Source of the DNA: Chaetorhynchus papuensis
Taxonomy: Eukaryota; Chordata; Aves; Passeriformes; Rhipiduridae
Length of the DNA stretch: 64,000 nucleotides
Assembly (NCBI GenBank): GCA_013396525.1
Contig: VWYX01000870.1
Span: 113,638-177,637, forward strand
Reading direction: 5' to 3'
Position 1 is the stretch's first letter. Each line of letters opens with the position of its first letter. Shown here in pieces: positions 49,862-62,918 of this stretch. The notes beneath the pieces were generated by a model. It saw nothing but the letters and a program-made list of their open reading frames with translations. It ran no database searches and was not told the origin of the DNA. Made by a program: the position numbers and the translations under genes.

Positions 49862-52800
49862 AAAATAAACGTCCAATTTCTGAGTTATGTCTTGGAAGAC
49901 ATTATTCAATTTCAGACATGTAGCAGAAGTGTGAGAACGCACAGTAAAAGGAGAAGTCGGTGATGCCCAGATATTCCTTAGAGCAAAACGAGAGTATCTA
50001 AAATGATCAGACCAAAATGATAAACAACAGAGACAGCTGTCGCTCCCTAAACTGCACTTGCACCAGAGCTGTATGGAGTGTTAATGCTGCATTTGGTACT
50101 GTATGAAGACAGAGAAGGGCGTGGCCTGTCCTCAGAGGGACAGCCTCAGGAGCAGAGATCGGGGGTTATTGAACTTACTGTGGGTACAGATAAGCTGGGA
50201 GGAGGATGAAAACAAGCTGTGTCCAGGATCTCAATATACTGAATAAAAACATACAGGCAGGATCCTGAGGCTGTGAGGTAGAGTTAGGTAGATGATACTA
50301 TTTGTCCTTACTTCAGCTGTGTACTGTGTGCCTATCCCTGAAGCTGAGCAACAGTCACTTTGTTGTGTACTGCTAAATCCTTGAAATACCTCAGTAGGAT
50401 GCTTGCATAATAAGTCACAGGTTTCTAATAATTTACTGCCTCTGTCTCAAACATACATTGCAGTTTTCTTTTGCTGTTTATATACATTTATTTATTTTAC
50501 TACCTCTTTGCGTTCTAACAAATCATCTCTAATAAAAAGCACATTTCCTTGAGAGCAGAATCAATTTCCTTCAGAAGTCTTTCAGTCCCTGATTAGTGGG
50601 TTACATTTGGTCTTCACTAATCACATACTTAACTGTGAGCAATAAAGTTCTTAAATAAATAAATGCTTTGGTCCAAGTCAACATTAGTTATAATGGACAG
50701 TTTCCCACTCAAATTTCTGAAATACAAGATGAGACTGTGCTACCTGGGCACTTAGATTCCCATTAAAAATACAGCAATTAATGCCAGATCTGGGTTTTTT
50801 CTGCAGGTCATTAGGTATGTTATTAACAATTAAGTCTCAGCAGCAAGATGACTTGATTGCAACTCAGTAATGCAGTGAGAAGTCTAAATGGGTGCGGGTT
50901 TTCAATTACTTTTAAAGGCCTGGGGTTATGGCTATTTTTTTTCCCCCTTTGTGTTAGCCTGCTCCAGAAGCACTCAGTGGGAAGGTAATGAAGTAGAAGA
51001 TTTGTACATTACTACATCTTTCCCTGCTTCCTTTTCATTGGTTTTATTATTGTGGGCTTTGAAACTTAAGGAGAAGTTAGCTATAAGCCATTCCTCCTGG
51101 TCAGGGCTGGCTGTGTATTAGAGAGCTACATTCTCACGTGGAGGATGCATTTTTACTAACTGTGAACAGGGCTAAGTCACAGTGGATCAAAAAACGTGAG
51201 ATGTAGTGGAAACCCCGTCACATGGCTGCTGTAGCAAAACAATGCCTTCCCAGCACTGAATTTAAACCAGCATTTGTTGGAGAACATAGCTTGAATCATG
51301 GCTCCCTATGGTCCAGCAAGCACTCAGATTAAGATATGTGGTTTCCCTAATGTCTGTCAAATATTGTTGGAAACCATGCTGGCTCGGCCGTGAGGTGAAC
51401 AACATTACATGGGTGGTATCAGTTCCCCGCAGAAACTAGAGGTGGGGGGAGGAGAAGACAGAATATAACTTTCAGCCAAAATACATACAAAAAAAGCATT
51501 AGTGTTTATTTTAAAAACATCATGTAACACTTCTTTAGAGTTCCTATGTATGTGTGCTTAATGAATGAGAACAAGGAAAGGCTCTGTTTCTCAGAGGGAG
51601 CCGATAACTTGGAAGCTGAGAAAGGTGAACACAAAACATTCTGAGTAACCTTGAGTTTGGCTTGTGTGCATGGCCTGGGGTGCTCCAAACTGAGTCCACA
51701 TTTGGCTTGGGGGTTAAAAATAAACCAGGGCTGTGTGAGGTGGACAGAACAGAGCTATATCTTGTGGGCCTTTGCCTGAGGAGAATGTGGCCTTGTTGGA
51801 GATAACCCCAGTGCCCTGAGAGCAGCTTTGCTAGGCTCACTGCCCCGGGACTCCTGGGCCACTGCTCCCAGCCTGGGGCTCAGCCCCCACCAACGCCTGA
51901 ATCCCAAACCCACACATTCCTTGCTGGGAATGTTCTTCAGAGCAGCCTGGGCAGCAGTTATGAGACAGATAAAAACCTCTGCTGCCATAATCAAGCAATA
52001 TCTAAGCTTACTGGGAGGATTGGCCTGTATGGACTCACAACTAATAGCACCTTAAAGTACTGCTGTAATATCAAAAATGACCATTTTTGACTGATCTACC
52101 AGCATTCAGGGTGTCATGAGTCACTTCTACCGATGAAGGAGTTGATAGTACAGGTAGATATTTCCTTTTATTTTCATTTTACATTTCATTTCCAAGTAAA
52201 AAATATTCTTTTCTGATTTACTTCTATTTGAAATAGTATATTTAAATTTAATTTATCTGTTTTGCATATATGCAGTGAGCTACTGCATACTTCATGTCCT
52301 GCCTCACCGGACACAGACAAATCAGAGTTCTTTGCTTACAGTGTCCAGAACCTTTACAGTCTGCACTTTTCCCCATCCCTGTTATAGCTTTTGTTGTCTT
52401 CGAGCCACTCCTGTCTTGTTCTCTGTAGCACAAATAGCACCACCAAATAACAGTGATCTCTCCTTTCCACTTTTATTTTCAGATCATGTGAAAAATACTC
52501 CAAGCTCAAGACTAAACTCTCATGCAGTTATGATATATGACCTGTGTTTTGGAAGGAAGCTCCCAGTTTTATAAATTGACCTAGCTACTTAGTGTATGTC
52601 TAAGAGAAAAGCTGTTGAGCTGACCATTAATTTTCTCTAAACAACTTCTTCACTTCTTCTTAATATTAACAAACAAAATTACATTAAGGAGAACAGAGAT
52701 GGGATGATCCTCATTTTTGAAGTAGATGTTTAATGTGAAATTGGGAAGCTGGGCATTGAATTCTTCAGTTCTATAACCACAACCCTCAAATCACACCTCT

Positions 52801-53917
52801 GTGCAAGTGAGTTTTGCGCATTTGCATTCTGTCAGGGAGTTACAGCAGTTCCTGCATCAGTTTGCAGTTCTAAAACATCTCTAAATCCAGCAGGATTTAC
52901 CAGTCTCACCCGTGTGTGTCTGATGCTGAGCTGCTTGTTTGTAATGCTAGTGCTTTTTGGAAATGTCCTGCTTTATGCTTTGATTTCCTGATCACTGGTT
53001 CCTTTTAATTACTCTGAAATTTATTTTAGAGCGATGACAATCAGGAGTGCAGGGTACTGCATCTGAGGGCTGGAAACAGAGCACAGAAAGGAGCCTTTCA
53101 CTTCAGAGCTGCTGGTCGGAATCCAGCTCAGGTTCAGGCTTTGCAAAAATCACCGCTGTGCGAAGGCTTCTGGGTGCCCTGCACTCTGCGTCCACAAATG
53201 AGTCAGTGTCCACATCACACAAACCACTGAACAATTGGTGCTACTGTAATTGGGAGGCTGGTGGCAGCACCAGTGGAAAGGGCAGGGACTTGAATGAGCA
53301 TGGAAAATGAGCTGCTTTATTCCCTGCTCCCTCAGGTCACCTTTGAGACACATCTGTTTGAGGAAACTTAGAAGAAATTCGATCTCTGGTAGCTCCCTTC
53401 TGGAGATAGAAGAATTTACTTTGCAGTACTGACAATCTGACACCCACTAAAAAACTTTACATTCAAGAAAAATAAAGATCATTATGGGATCGTTTAACAT
53501 GGGAAAGCCTGAACTAAAAAAAAAAAAGCTACATATGACTGAAAAATCAACAATAAAATCCAAATGCTGACTTGAAATAATAGGAACCTAGCCAAACTAA
53601 TATTATCAAGCATGGCCACTATTGCCAAAAATTGCTTCCCTCAAAACCCCAGGGAAATCCTGCTCTTTTATTAAACCATTGAACAATCTCTTCCAGTTGA
53701 ATCCCTTCTAGGGAAAAATTAAGGAGTGCTTCCTCTGTTCAAGCATTCTCTTTGGAGGTGAGAACGTGGATTGCTAGAAGAGATATTGGACTTTATTCAG
53801 GCTGAGATGATGCCTTGATGTCATGGAAACAGGGACTGGAAGGAGAGCTGTCAGCAGCACAGGACACCACAAAGAGAAGTCTGGCACTGCCAGCGTGCCC
53901 GTGAATCCGTGGTGGAG

Positions 53918-53998
53918 CTTGGAAGACACCTTTGGAGGTCACCTGCTCCAACCCCTGAACTTGGCACTTCCACTGGGTCCACGATGAAGTAGGGAGCT
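53918..53998 (+). mobile_element. CR1-like LINE fragment
   Basis: TTGGAAGACACCTTTGGAGG, then TCACCTGCTCCAACCCCTGA matches the CR1 phrase CTTTGGAGGTCATCTAGTCCAACCCCC. It is a short diverged fragment without ORF or 3' tail. Confidence 0.55.
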
Positions 53999-54318
53999 CC
54001 TTTCTCAGATTTTATATGTATCATTAGTATTCCTAAAAAAAAGCTGGCAAGAAGCTAATCATGTGCTGCCAGCAGTGAATTTAGCCCCCTAGTCTCTGTG
54101 AGCTTCAAACAGCTCAGCTGTGAAGACACCTCTTAATACCCTGAAATGACACGGTCACCTATGCTGATTGCAGTGGTGAATGTGGCATGAGTTTTTGACT
54201 AAGTGAAAGTAAAAAAAATGTGGTTTATGTCAAATAAGTGCGTTAGCAAATCTGAAATGTTCGGAGACAGCTGGGACTACATGTGAATTTCTGCCAAATG
54301 CAACTAAAAATAGAAAAC

Positions 54319-54343
54319 AAACTTCAACCTTAAGTTGAAGTTT
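54319..54343. repeat. Inverted repeat: 10-bp arms, 5-nt loop
   Basis: AAACTTCAAC (54319-54328), loop CTTAA, then GTTGAAGTTT (54334-54343). It is a small perfect hairpin in AT-rich intron DNA. Confidence 0.85.
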
Positions 54344-55024
54344 TCCACCGCAGTTCCTCAGAAACAGAACATTTTGACTTTTCATCTTAAAGTAGTTTAA
54401 AAACTTAATTTAAATAACTTTAAATCATTTTAAGAGCACCTCAGACCCAGAAAGTTAATTTATCAGTATTTATTTTGGGATGTGGGGAGGGGAAATTCAG
54501 AGCAACACAGTACAAAAATGTTTGTATGTTTGAGTGTGTACATGGGGGTGTGGGCAGGACTGTAACCTGCCACATCTCTGCTTTCGTATTTTTTGACTTC
54601 TCTTCAGTAGGTGAGGCTATCAGAGTTTGTGGTGTTTCTTGTACAAAGGAGACAGGATTTAGATGCCCACGTTTGTTCCCCATTGTTGTGGTAAAGCAGG
54701 ATTTGAAACTCGGGGCTGTGAAGGTCAAATTCCCGACTGCGTGGTCTCTTGTGAGATACACCTGTGTCCTGAGGGTGGTGGGAAATAAGCACATCCTTTC
54801 AGGCTAAATGTGGAGAGGTATTGTGAAGCACCACAGAGGTGTGAGGGCCAGCTTCAAAGTTCCTGGGAGCCTGGGGATAACAGCATCCAGAGCACAGATT
54901 TCACAGTTTCAAAAAAAGAGAGAGAGGATTTCAGCATCCCAGCATCCTGTATCACACCACCAGTTTCTTGCAATGAAGAGTATGTGGTGCATATTTTTCC
55001 CTTTTCTATGACAAGTGCTGAATT

Positions 55025-55215
55025 CCTCAGGGGGCTGGCGATTGTGCAGACAGGGCTCTGCAGAAAGCTGGGTCCCTCCCTGCCTTCCTCAGCCGGGAGC
55101 AGCCGGGGCTGAGGCTCAGCCAGGGGAACCTGTGCCGGGGGCTGCCCTTGTTCCAGCAGCCAGAGCAGGATGCTGAATTCAGCAGTCTGAGAGCAGCAGC
55201 AGGAGGGGGGATGAG
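55025..55215. other. GC-rich intronic patch
   Basis: About 190 bp clearly richer in G and C than the surrounding intron, with three GCCGGG words and a run of GAGCAGCAGCAGGAGGGGGG. It has too few CpG to be called a CpG island, and no exon structure fits it. It may be an old GC-rich repeat or a regulatory patch. Confidence 0.4.
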
Positions 55216-57344
55216 GGCTTTAAAGGGGGAAAAAGCTATGGAATAGAAATGCATTTGGCCATCCTGAGTGCCTGTTACTCGGCAAGCAGTGGTCATGTCA
55301 TCAGGCAGAGAGGGAAGTGCTTCCTCCATAATGGGAAGAGAAATAAGCTTTGTATTCAGCAACACAAAGTGCTGCAAGTGAAAGCAATGCATAGACACTA
55401 CAGACTAAACTAGTGCAGGATAAGATCACTGTTGAGAAATACGAAATGGGTTTTGAAAAAGAGACTTCCAAGGTAAGTCAGAGGCCAGAAAATGAACTGC
55501 TTTTGTAAATTTCCCGCAATTCCACACAGCGAACGAGCTTGCACGTGAATGAAACCATGATGTATGATTTGGCTTCTTAAACATTAAAAGTCCTTTAAAC
55601 TATAGCTGCGGTGTTCATTCCCAAATGATTTTACTTTGTGTATTTATTTAGGGAAAGCTGAAACAGTTTGCCATTCATGTGTATTCAAAAGCTGCATATT
55701 TCCAAGACTGTAAAGGAAACCTTAAAAAGAAATTACTTTCAGAACTCAAGTGATGATGTTTCAAAAAGGATACAAAAAATGCATTAAAAATTAAATAGAT
55801 GTAAGAAAGAGAAACTCTCAGTTGTCATCTTTGTGTGACTTGATCATAGCAAGTGATTGTGATGCACACGTAAAACTGGATAGCCCAGATTTTTGTTCAT
55901 CATGCTTATTTCATTTTATGTTATGCATTTGCCTGAACAGTTGCTTCCCACATTGTGAATTATCTCTCATGTGAGTGTTTTGAAACATTTAAAGTTGGAG
56001 GTCATATAAGATACAGCTGTTTATGACAGTCTAAATTTGTGCATAAACTCTCACACATATTTTGGGTTTGTGTACACATACAGGAAATCTTAATTTTATA
56101 GTTCTCGAAGGTAAGTATTTGCATTTATAATAACAGAATGAGACCTAGAATGTTTCATTAAATGTCAAAACTATGTAAATAATACTTGGATATAGGAATT
56201 GGGTAGAATACCCTGAAGCATGATGAGTTTTCAAGTTTTTTCAAACACCAACAGCTTTCCAAGCACGTACAATATGAAAGTCTAAGTTACATATTGTAAT
56301 GGTGGTGTTCAGGTTTTATTCTTAAAAAGTAGCTCTAGAAAGTGTGGAAACTGCCATAGAAATACTATTCCATTCATTTATAGGTCAGAAACATTGGAGG
56401 AATGAGATTTCTTGAAATGACCACTCTCAAATAATGTCATTGTATTCAATTTTCTGACCTATAAGCAGAAAAATTAATCACAGAAGAGAATTTTTTTTAA
56501 AAAAAGAACAATAAAATTAACTCAAAAGTGTTATTTTGCACAGACTGCTGTTTAAGGTAGCTTTAATGTTTCCAGCAAGTCCATTCTGTCAGGACTGCTG
56601 TCAAATAAACCTCCCCAGCACCTGCTCAGCAAAGCCTTTGTACTGTCCTGGAAGCAACGTGCTCTTGGTTGCTTTTTTCATGGCCTGCTGGGTGGAAGAG
56701 GCTGTGTAAGCCAGGGTTTCACATTGCTGAGCAGTGATAATTAGAGATGCCTGACTTTTCTTAGGGGAAAGAGGTCATATTTTCTTGAGTTGGATAGAAT
56801 GTGGACTTTGGACTAATATTTTCTGTGTTAGGTGCAGCCCGTCCCTTCCTGATGCTGGCTTTTTCTCCAGCAGTACAGACTCTCCAAGTCTGCACAGTCT
56901 TGTAAGGCAGAGGAGAAGTCTGGGAGCAACTCCCTGTCCTGGTGGGCAGACGTCAGCATGTTGGTCAGTGAAAGAGGGAGTTGCTTGATTGAACCCAAAC
57001 CTTTTTTCCTTTGTGCCACTACCCTCCCCAAAAGCTCTGTACTCGCCCAGGCCTGCTGGGTCAGTATGATCAGAAGTTAAAGGTTGCCATCTAATGGGGA
57101 ACGTACATAATACAATCTTCACGGGGTTTTTAGCAAATTATCTCTTCTTGTCCTTCTCCATGTACCTGTAAGTATTTTCTTTACGAGGCACTAGAGGAAT
57201 GAGAACAATTTTTTATTCAGATTTTACCTGGGATGGTAAATGATACTTTTTCAGTAACAAGACGTTGCAAGCCAACGAGAAAACCCAGTCATTCAGTGTA
57301 ACCTGATTAAGTCTAATTTCTTAATGCTTTTTCTGTGAATTCAG

Positions 57345-57461
57345 ATATAGATGAGTGTTCCTTTGAACGGACCTGTGACCACACCTGTATCAACTACCCT
57401 GGAAGCTTTGAGTGTCTCTGCCACAAAGGCTACACCTTGTACGGACTGACTCACTGTGGAG
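57345..57461 (+). CDS. SCUBE1: SCUBE1 exon: eighth EGF-like module, calcium-binding type
   Basis: This is a 117-nt exon in phase 1-1, 39 codons with the split ones. It reads DIDECSFERTCDHTCINYPG, then SFECLCHKGYTLYGLTHCG. Six cysteines are present, with one residue fewer between the first and second than in the seventh module, as in the SCUBE family. DIDEC and C-INYPGSFE-C-L-C match the calcium-binding and hydroxylation signatures. The acceptor is TTCTGTGAATTCAG. The donor G|GTTTGG lacks the purine-A-G run of good donors. Readthrough would add about 15 residues and stop near 57508. Confidence 0.96.
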
Positions 57462-59450
57462 GTTTGGAAACTGAGTTTTGCTTACATGTGTGTTTGTTTG
57501 CTTGGTGAACTTTACAGAGCAACACATTCTTTTAGATTAGGGTTTTATAACTCAAGATGATAAAGATGTACCGATAAAATAAACTTAAAATATCATGAGC
57601 TAGATGTGACTAAAGTTTCAGCATCTCAAATTTGCTGAAGCATTCCCAAAAGAAAAACACCAATGAAAACCGATGTCCCACCATTTTTTGTTCAGTATTT
57701 CCTCAGGAGTGAGGTTAGTCACCACTGTTAGGAGGCTTCATATGATGAGCAACAAAGAGAATAGGGGAAAAATGTCAATTTTGCAAAGTTTATGTATTTT
57801 GGCTCTGTTGGCATTTGTCCTTACCAGTCTGTGACACAAACTACCTGTGCAATGCATAACAGAAGGCTGCAGTGGATCTTCCTCCCATCTTCTGGAGAGT
57901 TCCTTTCAACCTTTTTGGTATGACTGGAAAGAATTGGTGCTGTCATGTTTCATTATCTAGGAGGGGGATATTTTTGAAGTGCAGTTATTACTCCAGTGAC
58001 CAAATTAGAGGTTGAACTGATGCAGCAGAAACAGATGCTGGCCTTTCACTTCTGAGGGCTGAGTTCATCTGATTTTGTAACGTCAGCATGAGACACTGCT
58101 AATGGTATTTCTGCGTGGCTTCTTTTTTGGGAGAAAGGTGTAGGAGGTGTATGCTGGTCTCTCTTTCAGAGAGAAGGATCACGTGAATTCATGGTAAGAG
58201 TAGAGGCAGGCAGGAAGAGAAATAGCAGTCCATCTAAGGAAGCAGCTTGGGAACAGACTTGACTTGAGAGCAGTTGTGAAAGCAAATTCAGAGGCCAAAA
58301 GTTTTCGGGACCTGTGTTATGTGAGGTGTGGAGAGACTGATCCTCAGTTTCACTGTTAATTCCTTAATGACTTAATGTACTAATTTAGGGAAAGCCTCAA
58401 AGTTTGGGGTTCTGCCTCAGTCTTTAAATAACCTTAAGCCTCAGGTCAGCTTCAGTCTTTTCAGTAAGACTGAAGGAGGACCAAAACTCTAACTGGCAAT
58501 ACTCAGTGCTGAACTTTGAGCAAAAACATAACCAGATACAAACCTCCTGCTTTTTTCTATTATGATAAGATACAAAATCACAACTCTGAGCCCAGACTTG
58601 TCCAGGCCCCAAGTTTTGCCGCTTAGGCCTGTCATTATTTTTTAGTCCTTGCATGCTTAATTTTGAGGTCTACAGTGAGCCAGAGCATTAGCAATTCTGT
58701 GTATCTCCTGTTGATTTGGTGTCATTTCAGCTCATTAAATAAACGTCCTCCTGGTGTTGGGAAGAGAGGAGATGAGAGATTGCCCTTGCTGGCATGAGTG
58801 TATGAATGATGAGTGCATGGACTGAAAAGGATACACATCATACTGGCTAATACTTTTCTAATGTCCCAAAAATTGAAAGATTCTCTGTGGAATGTCAATG
58901 ATAACATATACGATAATTTCTTTGCCTTCTTGCAAGCTTTACCTTCTATTTTTATTCGAGGAGTAGAAGTCTAAACTACACTTCATCTGCTAAGTTTCTA
59001 TCTAATCTCCTTCACCTGAATTTCTAAAAGAAAACTCTGAGAATCACTGTGGAAAATTTAGCTCCTTGTTTTGCAGAAATGATGTAATCTCACACAGGTT
59101 TATGCCTTTGACATTTTTCTGTATAATGCATTATTGTCCAGATGCTGCAGAGACTTTTGAGCATATTTTGTATCTTGTGAGTACTTCCAAGATTTCCAGT
59201 GTAACTACTCCTGGCAAGTAAACTGTACCAAATGCATAAATCCTTGGGAGAGTAGGAGCTGGACAGTCTAAGGACAAATACATGGGTCAACTAAAGTTGT
59301 TTGGCACTGTCTGTCTTTATACATTTTTATTTAGACTCAGATGTAAAAGGTACAGGAGAAATAGATTTCCTTATGCAAATCATATCTTAATGCACAGTAC
59401 ATGAGTGTACACGTGGTTAAGACTCTTCACAACTTTAAATATGTTTTCAG
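57462..59450 (+). other. SCUBE1: SCUBE1 intron, 2.0 kb
   Basis: This is a phase-1 intron from donor GTTTGG to acceptor ATGTTTTCAG. I see no recognisable repeat, RNA gene or exon in it. The open frames are short and chance-like. Confidence 0.8.
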
Positions 59451-59573
59451 ATATTGATGAATGCAGCATCAGCAATGGTAGCTGTGACTTTGGGTGTCTT
59501 AATACCATGGGGAGCTATGAGTGTGTCTGCCCACCTGGAAAGAAACTGCACTGGAATAAAAAGGACTGTGTTG
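59451..59573 (+). CDS. SCUBE1: SCUBE1 exon: ninth EGF-like module, calcium-binding type
   Basis: This is a 123-nt exon in phase 1-1, 41 codons with the split ones. It reads DIDECSISNGSCDFGCLNTM, then GSYECVCPPGKKLHWNKKDC and V. Six cysteines are present. DIDEC and C-LNTMGSYE-C-V-C again match the calcium-binding and hydroxylation signatures. NGS is a possible N-glycosylation sequon. KLHWNKKDCV marks the end of the EGF array in SCUBE proteins. The donor G|GTAAGT is the strongest in the window. Readthrough stops 27 nt into the intron. Confidence 0.96.
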
Positions 59574-62500
59574 GTAAGTGTGGAAGTGAGACTCAGAAGT
59601 GAATGTGGTGAGGTTCCTGTTCTCCAGGAGGGTGGAAAAGCCCACGGTTTTGTTTGAGAGAGGCTGCATTTTCACAGTCTGGATCCCCAAATTCATTTTA
59701 TAAACTCAGGTAACACCTGATCCTGTGGAGCTCCATGGGCTAGGATACAACTGCAGGTGGATTAGTGAATGAGCAGTACGTTTGATTTTATTTGTGTGGA
59801 ATGATTTTTTTAAGTTTATGAGTCCATTCACAGAAATCTAAGTATTATTATTATCTTATGTATTTTATACTTTTGTCCTTAATTTGCCCTTTTCCCATCC
59901 CTGTAATGTCAGCTGTAATTCTGTTTACCTCTAACACTATTTAGAATATTCAAGATATTTAACTCTTTACAAGTAGGACACGGTATTCAGGTTAATACCT
60001 ACATTCACAGAACCATACCCCAATTTTTCAAGTTATCTCTAAAGGTATCCTCCTTCATACAAAGTACTGATAGCAGCTGTGTCAAAAGTATTCATCACAA
60101 TGAGCACAAATCCTGAGACCAGGAAACTTCTGGCACTTGCTGTTAGTGCCACTCTGTGGCAGACCTGAACTTCTGTATCCTTTAAATAGATCACTTCTTT
60201 TCTGGAGTCTTATTTGAAGCACAGCAATTCTCAGTCATGGCTACACCCAAAGTATTTTCTGTGAGATTTTAATTCTGGTTTGTCATTTTTAATGAGAATT
60301 GCGTACTTGGGTTTTTCATGGTCAAATTTTTTAACCACAAATAACTTCTCATAGGCACATTTGGGGATGATGCCTAATACCTAATTGGGAGCAATACAGA
60401 ATGAGAAAAAGGGGAATCTACTTCTAGGGAGTCTCTGCACATACTGAGAGAAAGCACTTCTTAATCTGGACTAGAGAGCACTGCACTGGCCTCACGTGAT
60501 CACACAATTGTGGCACTTTTTACATGGATACAGCAGTATGGAAAGCACTTTATAACCAAGGTGGGGTGGGGGGTGAGAGCCTCAAGCTGAATTTCAGCCT
60601 TTGCCACTATGTTCTTCCTAACCACAGTTAAGTGCTTCACTTTCCTGCTTACCTGTCTATGTATTGCCTTCCCTGCTATGTAGAGAACTAAGCATTGTGA
60701 CAGTAAGAAATAGCTCACTGTGGTTTTTAGTTACCCACTAGATCTCCCTTGCCATATACCAGAGGAAAGGATTTTGTAAGGTAACAGCTGGGACTTAAAT
60801 TTTTGGAGCTGTGGTATAAAGTTAGACTACTTGTGCAATATTCCCTCTCAATGTACTGAGAATGCTGTTCTCATGGTAAGAGGCTGTATTGAAAATATTT
60901 TCCTGGTTGTAAATTCCTCCTCATTATTTAAAATGCTCAGCTGGAAGATGGAAGTAGAACGTTCCTGTCTGTTGATACACACTGTAGTATTTGAGGACTT
61001 CAGTGAGGCTTAAAATGAGTGTCATCTCCCTGCTGATCACCTGCCTTTATTACCAACATTTTTGAGAGGAAACTATATTGTTTCAAATTGTTATATATAT
61101 ATATATATAGTTTCAATATTGTTACAAAAACATGATAAAAAGCAGAGAAATTATATTTAGTGATCCCGAATGCCATGTGATTTGGAGACGTTTGCAGTAA
61201 CAAAACCCTCTCTTGCTGAGCAGTGGCACTTTGTGTTTTGTTGCCTCCTCAGTCCAAGGAAATGGTTCCTTTAAAGACATCACCAGAGCAACATAGAAGA
61301 CTGAGGAGGGAGATAAGTGGAGGATGATTATTCCCGTATTTGAGATGTGAACATCAGGCATGTTTATGAGACTTGTATATATTTATATTTAATGACCAGC
61401 AAGGCCAGGAATACAAACCAGCTGGAGGCTGCTGGGACTCTTCCTCTGCACTCAAGCTGAGACAGGCAACACTCATTCCAGCTACTGCACTGGAACTGCT
61501 TGGTTTCATGCTGCCTTCACTGGGCTTTTCAGCCCTGGTAGACCCAAACCAGTCTAGCTGCTACAGCTCTGGTGTCAGAAGCCACCCCTACCTCGGTGTG
61601 GTCTGCTGGTGAGCTGACAGGTAGGAAAAATGACATTTGCAGTACCACAGTCAGCAGTGAGAAGAACCTATCTCGTAAGGTGAGCAGGTTTGGAAGAAGT
61701 AGCAAGAAACATTTGGAGAAAAATCATGTACCTGAAACAGCATTTCTGTGGGGCTGAAGCAAGAACTGTCCTTCAGCCACCTGGCTGAGATTTAAGCAGC
61801 TGCTGCAGAAATAGCTGCTTGAAGAGGTGCCTAGCTGCACTTGGCCAGCAGTCAGTGCAGAGGGGAACCCGCTGGGGAAAGGAGGGAATCAGTGAGGCCT
61901 CCTCCCTGTAGGAAGTGATGGCATGTGCCAACTGCAGCTGAGAATGAACCTTGTCATTTGTGGGGGAAAAGATGTACTTAAGTAATATTTCAATCCAAAA
62001 GGATGGCAAATTAAAATAAATGCAGGTTTATGATTATCAGTGTCATGCCATCATCTCAGGATGAAGCACAGAGACTGCTCCAACAATTAACAACGACTTC
62101 ATGTGCTTTCTGCTAAAACACAAGCACTCCCTTACCCAAGTACAAAGAGTCACTTGTGAGACCCACAGGGTTCTCTGTCTTCATCCTGCCAGGAAGCCAA
62201 GAGGAGAAGCTGGATTTCTCCTTCACATGAGCTGCACTGTGCCTCATGCTGTGGGCACTGATGAGAAATGGCTCTGTGATCTCTTTGGGTGTCACAGGGT
62301 CCCTTCTAGCATTGTTTGGGGCATTTCAGCAGTGTCTGAAAGGACCAGCAGGACTATCCATTTCCATCCCCGCATCTCCTGCCTCACCTCTGCCTGGCTG
62401 GGAAGTTTTCTAGCTCCAGAAGCTAGAGCATGGAGCTAAAGTTTTAAAGTCTGTGAGAGTTAGAGAATTAAAAAATACAGTTTTAGTGGTCATCTAAATA

Positions 62501-62918
62501 AACAGACTGTGCACAGTGGGTAATTGGTCTGTTAAATCAGAGAGCTGTGCCTCCAGAAAGGGGAAAGGACATCTCAGGTCATTAGTGTTACCTGTTGCTT
62601 CTGAGATCAAGATGTGCACACAGAATTGTGCTTATAGAGACACCTGCCTATCGAGATCCCAAAGTGGAGGATAGGAGGGAAAGACTGATCTAGAGTTTAG
62701 GTGTAAGAAGGTGAAGGAGTTTCATTTTCAAGTACAAGCTCAACATCCAAATCTAGACGCTCTCCCTTAATATGTGCTTATTTCAGAAATACCTGTATCT
62801 GCCATGATGTTTTTTGCCACTTGCTGCCTTTTCTCGCCATTGTATCCAAGTGTGCACACAAGGTTCTGGGTTGGGCAGCATCCGATTGCTTTACATTTCT
62901 TGATTTTTTTCTCCTCAG
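59574..62918 (+). other. SCUBE1: SCUBE1 intron, 3.3 kb
   Basis: This is a phase-1 intron from donor GTAAGT to acceptor TTTTTTCTCCTCAG. It contains a (TA)9 run at 61092-61109 and a G-rich run near 60562-60572. I see no transposon or RNA gene. Confidence 0.8.
61092..61109 (+). repeat. (TA)9 microsatellite
   Basis: A short uninterrupted TA run inside the 3.3 kb intron, followed by GTTTCAATATTGTT, which echoes the TTTCAAATTGTT just before it. Confidence 0.85.

Larger units (their letters stand above)
37535..57344 (+). other. SCUBE1: SCUBE1 intron, 19.8 kb
   Basis: The intron runs from donor GTAATA to acceptor GAATTCAG, phase 1. It contains a tRNA-derived SINE relic (from about 37780), a solo LTR (38581-39078), a MIR-like relic (40633-40730), a C14 run (41203-41216), inverted repeats at 43702-43730 and 54319-54343, three CR1-like fragments (near 45290, 49730 and 53918) and a GC-rich patch at 55025-55215. 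A local duplication of GGCCATT...CCCCTATCA lies at 44356-44392. Open frames, including a 152-codon one on the minus strand at 48350-48808, have no recognisable domain. No EGF-like exon is present in it. Confidence 0.75.
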
